A stretch of 64,000 nt of DNA from Sva-07 sp963828415 (GCA_963828415.1 CAWHEI010000012.1:372001-436000); one strand, 5' to 3'. Counted from the stretch's first letter, positions 45,765-54,768 are shown. Program-made: numbers and translations. The notes: generated by a model not told the origin, from the sequence alone.

Positions 45765-46880
45765 TCAGGGGCAGGCCGCCACCGAGCCAGCGTCGACGCC
45801 CTTGCACAGGTCGTCGGTGCTGATCCATCCCGCGTCGACCACCACGTCGAGGTTGTCCTGCGTGATGGGGATCGGGGTCAGGAAGATGGCGCTGACATCG
45901 TTGCCACCCGGCGTGGTGAACGTCGACGCACCGGCCACTGCCGACGGGTCGGGGTTCCCACAGAGGGCGACTGCCGATTCACCAGCAGCGGTACCCAGTT
46001 CGCGAGCGTCCTTCCAGACGTCCACGGTCTGCGTGCCGAGCGCCACCCGGTTGAGGGCGGCGAGGTCGCCGTCCTGGCCGGACACGGGCACCTGGCCGGC
46101 GAGGCCCTGTGCTTCGAGTGCCGCGATGGCGCCACCGGCCATGCCGTCGTTCTGGACGAGGGCAACCTGAATGTCGTTGTCAGCGGCAGTCAGGAACTGC
46201 TCCATGGTGGTCTGGGCGTTTGCCGGGTCCCAGTTGTCGGTGTAGTCCTCGCCGACGATGGTGATGTCACCAGCGGCAACAGCGTCACCGATGACCTTCT
46301 CGGCACCACCGCGCAGGAAGTCTGCGTTGGCGTCAGCCGAGTTGCCCTTGATGATCACCCAGTTGCCGGTCGGCTGAACGTCGAACAGCGCCTGGGCCTG
46401 CATCTCGCCGACCTTCTCGTTGTCGAACGTGAGGTACAGGACATCCGGGTCCTCGATGAGGCGGTCATAGGCGATGACCGGGACGCCCTGTGCGATCGAG
46501 TCCTGAACGGCCGGAATGATGGCCGTTCCGTCCTGGGCGAGGACCACGAGCACGTTCGCGCCCTGCGAGATCAAGTTCTCGAGGTTGCTTGCCTGGGTCT
46601 CCGCAGAGGACTTGGCGTCGTTCGAGACGTACGTGCCGCCACCGGCTTCGATGGCCGCCTTGAGGGCCGGCTCGTCCCACTTGGCCCAGCGCTCTTCCTG
46701 GTAGTTGTTCCAGGAGACGCCGACGACACAGTCGCCGCCGCCGCCGGCGGTGGTTCCACCTGACGCCTCGGTGCCCGATGGGGCATCCGTGGCGCTCGAC
46801 GATGAGTTGTCATCGCTGCCGCAAGCAGCGAGGGCGAGCCCCGCTATCACTGCGATTGACGCTACGCGTCGGATTCTCAT
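45765..46880 (-). CDS. xylF: Xylose-type ABC transporter substrate-binding lipoprotein
   Basis: 371 residues from the ATG at 46880. The lipoprotein signal MRIRRVASIAVIAGLALAAC has the lipobox LAAC and is followed by a Ser/Thr/Gly linker to about residue 48. The mature periplasmic-binding-protein type I fold has VVGVSWNNYQEERWAKWDEP, LENLISQGANVLVVLAQDGT, VPVIAYDRLIEDPDVLYLTF and VPVSGQDGDLAALNRVALG. The layout matches XylF, where Asn, Arg and Asp contacts bind D-xylose. First gene of the operon, followed by the hairpin, xylH and xylG. A TTTGTC half-site at 46981-46986 resembles the ROK operator at xylA. Confidence 0.88.
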   Translation of the reverse strand: MRIRRVASIAVIAGLALAACGSDDNSSSSATDAPSGTEASGGTTAGGGGDCVVGVSWNNYQEERWAKWDEPALKAAIEAGGGTYVSNDAKSSAETQASNLENLISQGANVLVVLAQDGTAIIPAVQDSIAQGVPVIAYDRLIEDPDVLYLTFDNEKVGEMQAQALFDVQPTGNWVIIKGNSADANADFLRGGAEKVIGDAVAAGDITIVGEDYTDNWDPANAQTTMEQFLTAADNDIQVALVQNDGMAGGAIAALEAQGLAGQVPVSGQDGDLAALNRVALGTQTVDVWKDARELGTAAGESAVALCGNPDPSAVAGASTFTTPGGNDVSAIFLTPIPITQDNLDVVVDAGWISTDDLCKGVDAGSVAACP

Positions 46881-46993
46881 TCTTGTTCTCCCCTCAATAT
46901 GTGGACTCGCCGCCTATCGAACGGTGAGCGATGCGACCGTATACCCACGGGTAACCAGAAGAAAAGGACCCAAAGTCACATTTGTCCGCGACA

Positions 46994-48871
46994 TCAACTT
47001 TCTCGGGTGCCGGCGAAGTACGTCTGCGCGAGGGCCCACGCGTCGACACCGACCTCCGAACCGATCCGCCGACCTTCGAGATCGTCGGCTTCGATGTGGA
47101 TCCCGCCGTGCAAGCGTGAGATGCCCGCCTGATCCGCGGCGTCGTAGTAGGTGGCCCACAGCAGTTCGACGTCATCGGTGGGCCCGGCTTCGTGGATCAG
47201 GCCGCCTTGCGGCACCGTCGATTCGGCGAGCCCACCCGGGAAGTAGGGCGTGCCCGTGATGCCGGTGAGCACCTCGGCAGCGGCCCGGCTGAACGTGCTG
47301 TGCCCCGACACGTAGCCGGCGAACGACGGCGTCACGAACGTCGGCCGCTGATACGGCATCCACTCCACCGCACGGATCCAACCGACGCCGCTCGTCTCCG
47401 TCTCGGGATCCTCGGGCGGCCCCTGCCATGCGAACACCGCCACCTCGCCCACATGGTCCGCAAGCGCCTCGTGGCGTTCGCCCGGCGCACTCGACTCGGC
47501 AGTGACGACCTCGACGAGGCCGGGCTCGAGCGGCAGGCCATCGGGGTCGTATGCCGGCCCGGCAGGATCGCTCGATTGGCCGAGCCCGCCCATGTAGCGG
47601 ATCATCGAGATCGGCCGCACCGAGTCGTAATAGGCCTTGAGGCCCCATGCGGCGATCGCCGCGTCGTGGACGGCCCCGTTGAGCGCGAAGTACGTCTTGA
47701 CATCCCACTCCAGGGGATCGAGCTCTGGTCCCTCGCCGGCGAAGCGTCGTTCGAATCCCGGCGTGTCGGCGACTCGGTTGGCGAGCAGGTTCCAGTGACC
47801 CGGAGGTGTCTCCGACGTCGGCCCGTCGGCCCAGTACTCGGCGATCGCCCGATCGAAGTCCGCGCGCAACGAGGGTCGAGTCGCGTACGGCTCGCCCGTC
47901 ACCGGATTCTCCGAGTAACCACCTCCGTCGTTGGTGCCCAACGTGTTGTTGCCGATCGCGCCTGGGCTGACGTCGATCTCGACGCCGTCGGCCGGGTCGA
48001 GCTGCGAGCTGTACCGCAGGACCTCGACCGCCGCCTGCTTGAAGTCGTCGTCAGTGGCCAGGTCACCGAGGCGTGGAGGCGCCCCCGGATTGATCGGCGT
48101 TCCCGTCGGCGAGCCCGCCTCGAGCGCGAACGGGGTGACGAATCCCCAATGCGGGCCGATGTAGGTCTGAACGTTCCCCGGGATCGGCAACCCGTTCTGG
48201 GACAGCTGCTGGCCGAGCGACAGCGGCTGCCACGAGTTCGGATCGCGCATCACCGTGCCGGGATCGCTCACCACCATCGCGTCGTTGGCGGGGCGGTACG
48301 TGCTGTCGACGTAGCGCTCCTCTTCGAGCGCACCGTCGGTCGCACCGAACGCGATGATCGTCTCGGCGATGCGATTGCCGAACGCGATCGGGTCGTCACC
48401 ATCGGCGGATTCGTCGTCGGTGGGGTAACACAGGTCGGCCATCACCGCATCGAGTTGCTCCGCTGCGGCGGGAAGGTCCGACACGGTGGCATAGCGCCAC
48501 AGCAGGATCCGGTAGGCCGCCGCGCTCATCGCGGCTTCGCGAGCAGCCTGCACGTCGTCGGCGGTGTGCTTCTCGGTCACGAAGTAGCCGTCGGCCGTCG
48601 TGTCGTACGCCGCCCACGCGTCCCACATCGCCGCCGACGTGTGGAACAGGTTGCGAGCGTGAACCGTCGGCGCCGGCACCACCTGGCGGATCAGCTCGAG
48701 CATCGTGTCGTCCCAGACACGAGCGACGCTGCGGCCTTCGAGGTCGGCACGGGTACACCCGTCGATCATGGTCGTCGCGGTGTCGTCGGCGCATCCGGCC
48801 AGCGCTCCGGCCACCATGGCGAACGTCGTCGCAGCGGCCAGCAAACGGTGGCGATGTGCTGGTCGAGGCAT
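46994..48871 (-). CDS. Vanadium-dependent haloperoxidase/PAP2-family lipoprotein
   Basis: 625 residues from the ATG at 48871. Signal LLAAATTFAMVAGALAGC with a lipobox, then a helical domain. The phosphate/vanadate-binding motifs are in the C-terminal third: LKAYYDSVRPISMIRYMG (Lys and Arg), SFAGYVSGHSTFSRAAAEVL (SGH) and SRLHGGIHIEADDLEGRRIG (R-H-G-H). These are the residues of vanadium haloperoxidases and PAP2 acid phosphatases. Family members of about 600 residues with a long N-terminal domain are common next to CRTAC1/FG-GAP proteins, as here. Halogenating activity is not established; phosphatase is the alternative. Divergent from the CRTAC1 gene with 21 bp between start codons. Confidence 0.85.
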   Translation of the reverse strand: MPRPAHRHRLLAAATTFAMVAGALAGCADDTATTMIDGCTRADLEGRSVARVWDDTMLELIRQVVPAPTVHARNLFHTSAAMWDAWAAYDTTADGYFVTEKHTADDVQAAREAAMSAAAYRILLWRYATVSDLPAAAEQLDAVMADLCYPTDDESADGDDPIAFGNRIAETIIAFGATDGALEEERYVDSTYRPANDAMVVSDPGTVMRDPNSWQPLSLGQQLSQNGLPIPGNVQTYIGPHWGFVTPFALEAGSPTGTPINPGAPPRLGDLATDDDFKQAAVEVLRYSSQLDPADGVEIDVSPGAIGNNTLGTNDGGGYSENPVTGEPYATRPSLRADFDRAIAEYWADGPTSETPPGHWNLLANRVADTPGFERRFAGEGPELDPLEWDVKTYFALNGAVHDAAIAAWGLKAYYDSVRPISMIRYMGGLGQSSDPAGPAYDPDGLPLEPGLVEVVTAESSAPGERHEALADHVGEVAVFAWQGPPEDPETETSGVGWIRAVEWMPYQRPTFVTPSFAGYVSGHSTFSRAAAEVLTGITGTPYFPGGLAESTVPQGGLIHEAGPTDDVELLWATYYDAADQAGISRLHGGIHIEADDLEGRRIGSEVGVDAWALAQTYFAGTRES

Positions 48872-48892
48872 GCGGCGCGAGAATCTACAGCG

Positions 48893-50587
48893 ATGACCGT
48901 GTCTGACCAGATCGCGCAACCCGATGTGGCCGCACGCGGTCGCCGCCGGTACGTCTGGTGGACCGTGGCGGCCGTGGTCATCGCAGTGGTCGGTGTCGGC
49001 GTGCTCGTCACCGTTGCCGCGTCCGGCGACGCGACCGCCACACCAGCGACCGCGGCACCGCCGCCCGAGTTCGTCGACGACACCGCGGTGTCCGGGATCG
49101 AACACTCCTACACCGGTGACTTCGCCCACTTCGTCGGTGGCGGTGTGGCGGTGTTCGACTGCGACAACGACGGACTTGGCGATCTGTACGTCGCCGGCGG
49201 GTCGTCGCCCGCGGCGTTGTACCGCAATCGGAGTGCTGTCGGCGGCGCCCTGCAGTTCGAGGCCGTGCCCTCAGAGGTCACCGACCTCGAGTCGGTGACC
49301 GGCGCCTATCCGATCGACGTCGACAGCGACGGTGTCGTCGACCTCGTCGTGCTCCGCAATGGCGCGAACGTGGTGCTGCGCGGCCTCGGGGAGTGCCGAT
49401 TCGAGCCCGCCACCGAGCGCCTCGGCATCGACGGCGGCGATGACTGGACCACCGCGTTCAGCGCCACATGGGAGGGCGACAACTCGCTGCCGACACTTGC
49501 GTTCGGGACGTACCTCGAGGATGACTGGACGACGTGCGGCGACAGCTCGCTGGTGCGACCGGACGGTGACACCTATGGACCACCGTTCGCGCTCACCCCC
49601 GGCTACTGCACGCTGTCGATGCTGTTCAGCGACTGGAATCGCGCGGGCCAGCGCGATCTGCGCCTGGCCAACGATCGCCACTACTACACCGACGGCAGCG
49701 AACAGCTCTGGGCGATGCCGCCCGGCGAGGATCCCTCCCTGTACACCGACGCGGACGGCTGGCAACCCGTACAGGTCTGGGGCATGGGTCTGGCCAGCCA
49801 GGATCTGACGGGCGACGGTCGGCCCGAGGTGTTCATCACCAGCCAGGGCGACAACAAACTGCAGACCCTCGACGATGGTGCGACCGGTCCGTCGTACCGC
49901 GACATCGCATTGCGCGCCGGCGCCACCGCGCAGCGTCCGTACACGGGCGGCGACGTGTTGCCCTCGACTGCTTGGCATCCCCAGTTCGACGACGTCAACA
50001 ATGACGGCTTCATCGACCTGTTCGTGTCGAAGGGCAACGTCGAAGGCCAGACCGACCACGCGATGCTCGATCCCAGCAACCTGCTGATCGGCCAGGCCGA
50101 CGGCACCTTCGTCGAAGGGGCTGAGGCGGCGGGCATCGTGGAGTTCCAGCGGTCACGTGGTGCGGCGCTCGCCGACCTCAATGTCGACGGCCTCCTCGAC
50201 CTCGTCGTGGTCCACCGTGAGGTGCCCCTCACACTCTGGCGCAACGTCGGCACGAGCCACGGCGACTCGTCCGGAGCGCCCGCGGCGGGCCACTGGCTGG
50301 CGATCGACATCTCACAGCCGGCGCCGAACGTCGATGCCGTCGGCGCGTGGGTCGACGTTCGCACCGACACCACCACGACGACCCGAGAGGTGACCGTGGG
50401 AGCCGGACACGCCGGAGGGATGAACGGTTGGATGCACGCCGGGCTGGGCAAGGCGGAACGCGCCGAGATCCGCGTGACCTGGCCGGACGGCGAGGTCGGG
50501 CCGTGGATCACCGTCGACGCCGATCAGTTCGTCGGCATCCAGCGCGGCAGCGACACCGCGACCGTGTGGCAGCCACCCGCTCGATAG
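48893..50587 (+). CDS. CRTAC1-family FG-GAP/VCBS repeat protein, membrane-anchored
   Basis: 564 residues from the ATG at 48893. The N-terminal anchor is VWWTVAAVVIAVVGVGVLVT, and the rest is extracellular. Several FG-GAP blades with Ca-binding DxDxDG-like loops follow: FDCDNDGLGDLYVAGGSSP, DVDSDGVVDLVVLRNGA, DLTGDGRPEVFITSQGDNKL, DVNNDGFIDLFVSKGNVEG and DLNVDGLLDLVVVHREVPL. The UnbV/ASPIC tail is at the end (LGKAERAEIRVTWPDGEVG). A beta-propeller adhesion or assembly role is usual for the family but not shown. The pairing with a haloperoxidase-like gene suggests they act together outside the cell. Confidence 0.87.
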   Translation: MTVSDQIAQPDVAARGRRRYVWWTVAAVVIAVVGVGVLVTVAASGDATATPATAAPPPEFVDDTAVSGIEHSYTGDFAHFVGGGVAVFDCDNDGLGDLYVAGGSSPAALYRNRSAVGGALQFEAVPSEVTDLESVTGAYPIDVDSDGVVDLVVLRNGANVVLRGLGECRFEPATERLGIDGGDDWTTAFSATWEGDNSLPTLAFGTYLEDDWTTCGDSSLVRPDGDTYGPPFALTPGYCTLSMLFSDWNRAGQRDLRLANDRHYYTDGSEQLWAMPPGEDPSLYTDADGWQPVQVWGMGLASQDLTGDGRPEVFITSQGDNKLQTLDDGATGPSYRDIALRAGATAQRPYTGGDVLPSTAWHPQFDDVNNDGFIDLFVSKGNVEGQTDHAMLDPSNLLIGQADGTFVEGAEAAGIVEFQRSRGAALADLNVDGLLDLVVVHREVPLTLWRNVGTSHGDSSGAPAAGHWLAIDISQPAPNVDAVGAWVDVRTDTTTTTREVTVGAGHAGGMNGWMHAGLGKAERAEIRVTWPDGEVGPWITVDADQFVGIQRGSDTATVWQPPAR

Positions 50588-50642
50588 CTCAGCGGATTGG
50601 GCCGACTCGGGAAGACCACTCAACCTCCCAACCCCAGAACCT

Positions 50643-50762
50643 CCCACCGATGAGCGAACCGACCGGATACGGCGGTTTCGCTCACCGCAACCCGGATCGC
50701 CACCCACCGATGAGCGAACCGACCGGATACGGCGGTTTCGCTCACCGCAACCCGGATCGCCA
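50643..50762 (+). repeat. Two tandem copies of a 60-bp hairpin repeat
   Basis: Copies 50643-50702 and 50703-50762 are identical. Each holds a core starting GATGAGCGAACCGACCGG and ending TTTCGCTCACCGC, whose ends pair (GAGCGAA with TTCGCTC) around a loop of about 16 bp. It lies between the convergent stops of the CRTAC1 gene and the ROK repressor gene. The same family, inverted, occurs as four copies at 55240-55464. Read in one frame it would encode MSEPTGYGGFAHR, but variation between copies follows base pairing, not codons. Confidence 0.8.
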
Positions 50763-50785
50763 TCTGCGCTGAGCCTGCCAGGTAG

Positions 50786-51983
50786 TCAGGCGACGTCGAG
50801 CGCCATCACGGCTGCCGGGTCGTCGAGCAGATCGGCGAATGCCAGCTCCGCCGCACCGATGAGCACCGCACGATCGCCGAGTCCGGCCCCGACGACGGCG
50901 ACCTGCCGGCGCGCCGCCCGGTAGGACCGATCAGCCAACTCCGCGTCGAGCCGTTCACGAATGAACGGCAGGACGCGAGCGAAGAGCCCGCCGAGCACGA
51001 CCGTGTCCACGTCGAGGACGTTCACCAGACCCGTGATGCCGATCGCCAGCCATCGGGCGTGCGACGACAGTGCGTCGAGCGCTGCGGGGTCTCCGCTCGC
51101 GGCGCGGTCGAGGACCTCGTCGACGGCGAGGCGTCCACCGTCGGGGTCGAGGCCGACGCCGCGCCAGCAGCGCCTGTTCGCCGACCTCGGTCTCCCAACA
51201 GCCGATCGACCCGCACCGACAGCGTCTCCCGTCGGGATTCACCGGCAGGTGACCGACCTCACCAGCGAACCCGAGGTGCCCTGACACCGGGCGACCGTCG
51301 ACGATCAGTCCCCCGCCCACGCCGACCTCGCCCGACACGAAGATCATGTGGCTGGACCCCACGCCTGCGCCGAAGCGCGACTCGGCGAGCGCGCCCAGGT
51401 CGGCGTCGTTGCCGACGCGAACGTCCAGGTCCCCCACGAGCGGAACCAAGTCGTCGCCGAGGCCGACGTCGACCCAGCCGAGGTTCGGCGCGGCGACGAT
51501 CACGCCGTCACGATCGCGGACCAGTCCGGGGACCGACACGCCGCAGCCGAGCAATCGGCCGACGCGCCCACTCGCTGCCTCCAGACGGTCGAGCAGATCA
51601 CCGAGATCGACCAGGGTGTCGGCGACGGAGACCCGCGTGCGCGGCCGGGCAACACGAACTGCCTCGATGATCGTGCCGTCGAGTGCCACGACCGCCGCAC
51701 CGATCTCGTCGACGAAGATCTCGACCGCGAGCACGGCCACCGAGCGATTGTCGACGCGCACCACCGGCGATGGCCGTCCGGGGCGGCCGTGCGACAACGA
51801 CGGCTCCTCGACGACGAGTTGCAGCGCCTCGAGTTCGCCGACGAGTCCGGCGATCGCACTGCGAGTCAGCCCGGTCGCCGCCACCAGTTGCGAGCGCGTC
51901 GACGGACCCCGGCGACGGAGCTGATCGAGCACTTGGGTCAGATTCGAGCGACGCAGGTGCGGCGTCCGCGAGGCGATCGGCAT
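50786..51983 (-). CDS. xylR: ROK-family transcriptional repressor (XylR-like), one frameshift
   Basis: About 399 residues. The ATG at 51983 (MPIASRTPHLRRSNLTQVLD) is chosen so that the start clears the operator; an ATG at 52013 lies inside it. Winged helix-turn-helix at residues of about 15-70 (RSQLVAATGLTRSAIAGLVG). The ROK sugar-kinase fold follows with VAVLAVEIFVDEIGAAVVAL, GVSVPGLVRDRDGVIVAAPN, VGNDADLGALAESRFGAG, GHLGFAGEVGHLPVNPDGR and the zinc motif RCRCGSIGCWE. A lost base at about 51162 shifts the frame; the repaired protein continues VGLDPDGGRLAVDEVLDRAA to VDTVVLGGLFARVLPFIRER. Divergent from xylA, so xylose-responsive repression is likely. Confidence 0.85.
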
Positions 51984-52004
51984 GGGATTGCACTCTAGAA
52001 CAGG

Positions 52005-52027
52005 GTTTGTCATACTTGTCGACAAAC
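52005..52027. promoter_or_regulatory. Probable XylR operator in the xylR-xylA intergenic region
   Basis: GTTTGTC (52005-52011) and GACAAAC (52021-52027) form a 7-bp inverted repeat with 9 bp between them; inside it TTGTCGACAA (52016-52025) is a perfect 10-bp palindrome. It lies 21 bp upstream of the repressor start and 44 bp upstream of the xylA start, the usual place for a ROK repressor site that controls both genes. Similar TTTGTC half-sites lie upstream of xylF. Confidence 0.6.
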
Positions 52028-52071
52028 ATCTGTCCGGCCGCGCCGGCCACTGCACCCGAGGACGTGTCCCC

Positions 52072-53394
52072 ATGAGCAACGAATTCTTCGCCGACATCGA
52101 CCGGATCGCCTACGCCGGCCCCGAGTCAGACAACCCGCTGGCGTTCCGGTGGTACGACGCCGATCGGGTCGTCGCCGGCAAGACGATGGCCGAGCACCTG
52201 CGTTTCGCCGTGTCGTACTGGCACTCGTTCAATTCCGAGGGCATCGACATCTTCGGCGCCGGGACCCTCGATCGGCCGTGGCTCGATCCGGCACGCGATC
52301 CGATGGATGCCGCCAAGGAGAAGATGGCCGTGGCGTTCGAGTTCGTCTCGAAGCTCGGCGCGCCGTTCTACTGCTTCCACGACCGCGACATCGCGCCCGA
52401 GGGCTCGACGTTCGCCGAGTCGTGTCGCAACTTCGACGAGATGGTCGACCTCGCCGCCGAGCACCAGGAGCGCACCGGTGTGAAGCTCCTGTGGGGCACC
52501 GCCAACCTGTTCTCGCACCCTCGTTTCCAGGCGGGCGCCGCCACGAATCCCGACCCCGACCTCTTCCGCTACGCCGCAGCCCAGGTCGCGCACTGCATGA
52601 ACGCAACACATCGACTCGGCGGCGCCAACTACGTGCTGTGGGGCGGCCGCGAGGGCTACGACACGCTGCTCAACACCGACATGGGGCGTGAGCTCGACCA
52701 GCTCGGCCGGTTCTTCAACCTGGTCGTCGAGCACAAGCACGCCATCGGATTCGAGGGGCTCATCCTGATCGAGCCGAAGCCGTTCGAGCCGACCAAGCAC
52801 CAGTACGACTACGACGTCGCGACCGTCCACTCGTTCCTCCAGAAGTACGGCCTGGAGAACGAGGTGAAGGTCAACATCGAGGTCAACCACGCCACCCTCG
52901 CCGGGCACGATTTCGCCCACGAGATCGCGACCGCGTTCACCGCGGGGATCTTCGGGTCGATCGATGCCAACGCCGGCGACGACCGCCTCGGCTGGGACCT
53001 CGACCGCTTCCCGGTGTCGGTCGAGCAGATGACGCTCGGCATGTTGGAGATCCTCCGCGGTGGCGGGTTCACGACGGGAGGGATGAACTTCGACGCCAAG
53101 CTCCGACGCCAGTCGAGCGATCGCAACGACTTGTTCCACGCCCACATCGGCGGTATGGACACGATGGCGCGAGCGCTGCTGGCCGCGCAGGCGATCATCG
53201 ACGACGGCGAACTCGACCGCCGCCTCGCCGACCGCTACGCCGGCTGGGACACCGCCGCCGACATCACCGCAGGAGCCAGCCTCCAGGACCTCCACGACGC
53301 GCAGCTCGCGAACGACAAGGAGCCGACCCGTACGAGCGGCCGCCAGGAAGCCCTCGAGAACCTCGTCGCCAAGCACATCGAACGCACCCGCTGA
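52072..53394 (+). CDS. xylA: Xylose isomerase
   Basis: 440 residues from the ATG at 52072. Converts D-xylose to D-xylulose with two divalent metals in a TIM barrel. Visible signatures are PFYCFHDRDIAPEGSTFAES, with catalytic His and Asp, LLWGTANLFSHPRFQAGAAT, GLILIEPKPFEPTKHQYDYD (metal Glu and Lys), IEVNHATLAGHDFAHEIA, IDANAGDDRLGWDLDRFP and TGGMNFDAKLRRQSSDRND. The length, FHDRD and NHATLAGHDF patterns fit the class II (E. coli-like) rather than the short actinomycete class I enzymes. No xylulokinase is seen in the window. It is divergent from the ROK repressor, with an operator between them, and ends in a 20-bp stem hairpin. Confidence 0.95.
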   Translation: MSNEFFADIDRIAYAGPESDNPLAFRWYDADRVVAGKTMAEHLRFAVSYWHSFNSEGIDIFGAGTLDRPWLDPARDPMDAAKEKMAVAFEFVSKLGAPFYCFHDRDIAPEGSTFAESCRNFDEMVDLAAEHQERTGVKLLWGTANLFSHPRFQAGAATNPDPDLFRYAAAQVAHCMNATHRLGGANYVLWGGREGYDTLLNTDMGRELDQLGRFFNLVVEHKHAIGFEGLILIEPKPFEPTKHQYDYDVATVHSFLQKYGLENEVKVNIEVNHATLAGHDFAHEIATAFTAGIFGSIDANAGDDRLGWDLDRFPVSVEQMTLGMLEILRGGGFTTGGMNFDAKLRRQSSDRNDLFHAHIGGMDTMARALLAAQAIIDDGELDRRLADRYAGWDTAADITAGASLQDLHDAQLANDKEPTRTSGRQEALENLVAKHIERTR

Positions 53395-53413
53395 CCTCGG
53401 CCCACTTCGACCG

Positions 53414-53460
53414 TTCTCGTGAACAACTTCACCTCTGGGTGGTGAAGTTGTTCACGAGAA
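53414..53460. terminator. Inverted-repeat terminator after xylA, TTCTCGTGAACAA family
   Basis: Perfect 20-bp arms (53414-53433 and 53441-53460) around a 7-bp loop TCTGGGT, starting 20 bp after the xylA stop. The outer 13 bp are the same as in the repeat at 43322-43374. It is upstream of sufS, whose promoter must lie in the 75 bp that remain before 53536. Confidence 0.75.
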
Positions 53461-53535
53461 GCAGAGAGAACTACCGGACCGTTCGATTTCTCCTATGGGG
53501 ATAGGGGGAATTGGTGAGGGCGGTAGAATCTCGAC

Positions 53536-54768
53536 ATGGCGTTCGATCTGGACACGGTGCGCAAGGAGTTTCCGATCCTCGCCCGTGAGATCGACGGCAA
53601 ACCGCTCGTGTATCTCGATTCGGGGAACACGTCGCAGAAGCCACACCGCGTCATCGATGCGATGACCGAGTTCCTCGAGAACTCCTACGCCCCGATCAAC
53701 CGCAGCTCGTATCGCCTCGCCGGCGAAGCCACCGACGCGTACGAAGGCGCCCGCCGTGCGGTTGCGCGGCTGATCAATGCGCCGTCGGCCGACGAGGTCG
53801 TGTTCACCAAGAACGCCACCGAGTCGATGAACCTGATCGCCCGTTCGTGGGGGGTCGCCAATCTCGGCGAGGGCGATGTCGTGGTACTCACCCACATGGA
53901 GCACCACGCCAACATCGTTCCGTGGCAGATGCTGCGCGACGAGATCGGCATCGAGATCCGCTGGGTCCCGCTCACCGCCGATGGCCAGCTCGACCTCACC
54001 GATCTCGACCGGCTCCTCGACGGCGCCAAGGTCTTCTCGTTCACCGCGATGAGCAACGTGCTCGGAACGCTCCCCCCGGTCGCCCGCCTCTGCGCCGCCG
54101 CCCACGATGCCGGCGCCCTCGCGGTCGTCGACGCCTGCCAGTACGTCCCGCACAACGCGACCGATGTGCAGGCGTGGGGCGCCGACCTCGTCGCGTTCTC
54201 GAGCCACAAGATGTGCGGGCCGTCGGGCATCGGGATGTTGTGGGGTCGCATGGAACTCCTCGATGCGATGCCGCCGTTCCTCGGTGGCGGCAACATGATC
54301 GACACGGTCACGCTCGACGGCTACACCACGGCGCCCGTGCCGGCGAAGTTCGAAGCCGGCACCCCGGCGATCGCCGAGGCGGTCGGGCTGCGTGCCGCCG
54401 TCGAGTTCCTCGAAGACCTCGGGATGGACGACATCCGCCAGCACGAGATCGACCTCACCCGCTACGCCCTCGACACGTTGAACGACCGGTTCGGCGACGA
54501 CATCACGATCTACGGCCCCGACGACACCGCGGTCCGCGGCGGTGTGCTGAGCTTCGCGTTCCGGGACCTGCACCCCCACGACGTCAGCCAGATCCTCGAC
54601 GAGCGCAACGTGTGCGTTCGCGCCGGACACCACTGCGCGAAGCCCCTGATGCAGGTACTCGGGGTGCAATCGACCACTCGAGCGAGCTTCTATCTGTACA
54701 ACGGCACCGATGACGTCGACGCCCTGGCCGACGCCCTCGACAGCGCAACCGATATCTTCGGGTTCTGA
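53536..54768 (+). CDS. sufS: Cysteine desulfurase SufS
   Basis: 410 residues from the ATG at 53536 (MAFDLDTVRKEFPILAREID). Group II NifS-like: LVYLDSGNTSQKPHRVIDAM, VFTKNATESMNLIARSWG, MEHHANIVPWQMLRD, VVDACQYVPHNATDVQAWG and FSSHKMCGPSGIGMLWGR, where the Lys forms the PLP Schiff base (about 224). The catalytic Cys is in VRAGHHCAKPLMQVLG (about 373). It passes persulfide sulfur to SufU, whose ATG overlaps the sufS stop (TGATG). The rest of the SUF operon is on the opposite strand 2.3 kb away. Confidence 0.95.
   Translation: MAFDLDTVRKEFPILAREIDGKPLVYLDSGNTSQKPHRVIDAMTEFLENSYAPINRSSYRLAGEATDAYEGARRAVARLINAPSADEVVFTKNATESMNLIARSWGVANLGEGDVVVLTHMEHHANIVPWQMLRDEIGIEIRWVPLTADGQLDLTDLDRLLDGAKVFSFTAMSNVLGTLPPVARLCAAAHDAGALAVVDACQYVPHNATDVQAWGADLVAFSSHKMCGPSGIGMLWGRMELLDAMPPFLGGGNMIDTVTLDGYTTAPVPAKFEAGTPAIAEAVGLRAAVEFLEDLGMDDIRQHEIDLTRYALDTLNDRFGDDITIYGPDDTAVRGGVLSFAFRDLHPHDVSQILDERNVCVRAGHHCAKPLMQVLGVQSTTRASFYLYNGTDDVDALADALDSATDIFGF

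Noticed and set aside
47192..48890. Long plus-strand open frame joined to the CRTAC1 gene
   Set aside because: It is antisense to the haloperoxidase-like gene, has Arg/Val/Asp-rich noise and no motifs; the real start at 48893 is followed by an anchor and FG-GAP repeats.
50650..50690. Short peptide gene family MSEPTGYGGFAHR in the tandem repeats
   Set aside because: It can be read in every copy, but there is no ribosome site, changes follow stem pairing rather than codon position, and frames run into different sequence after the core.
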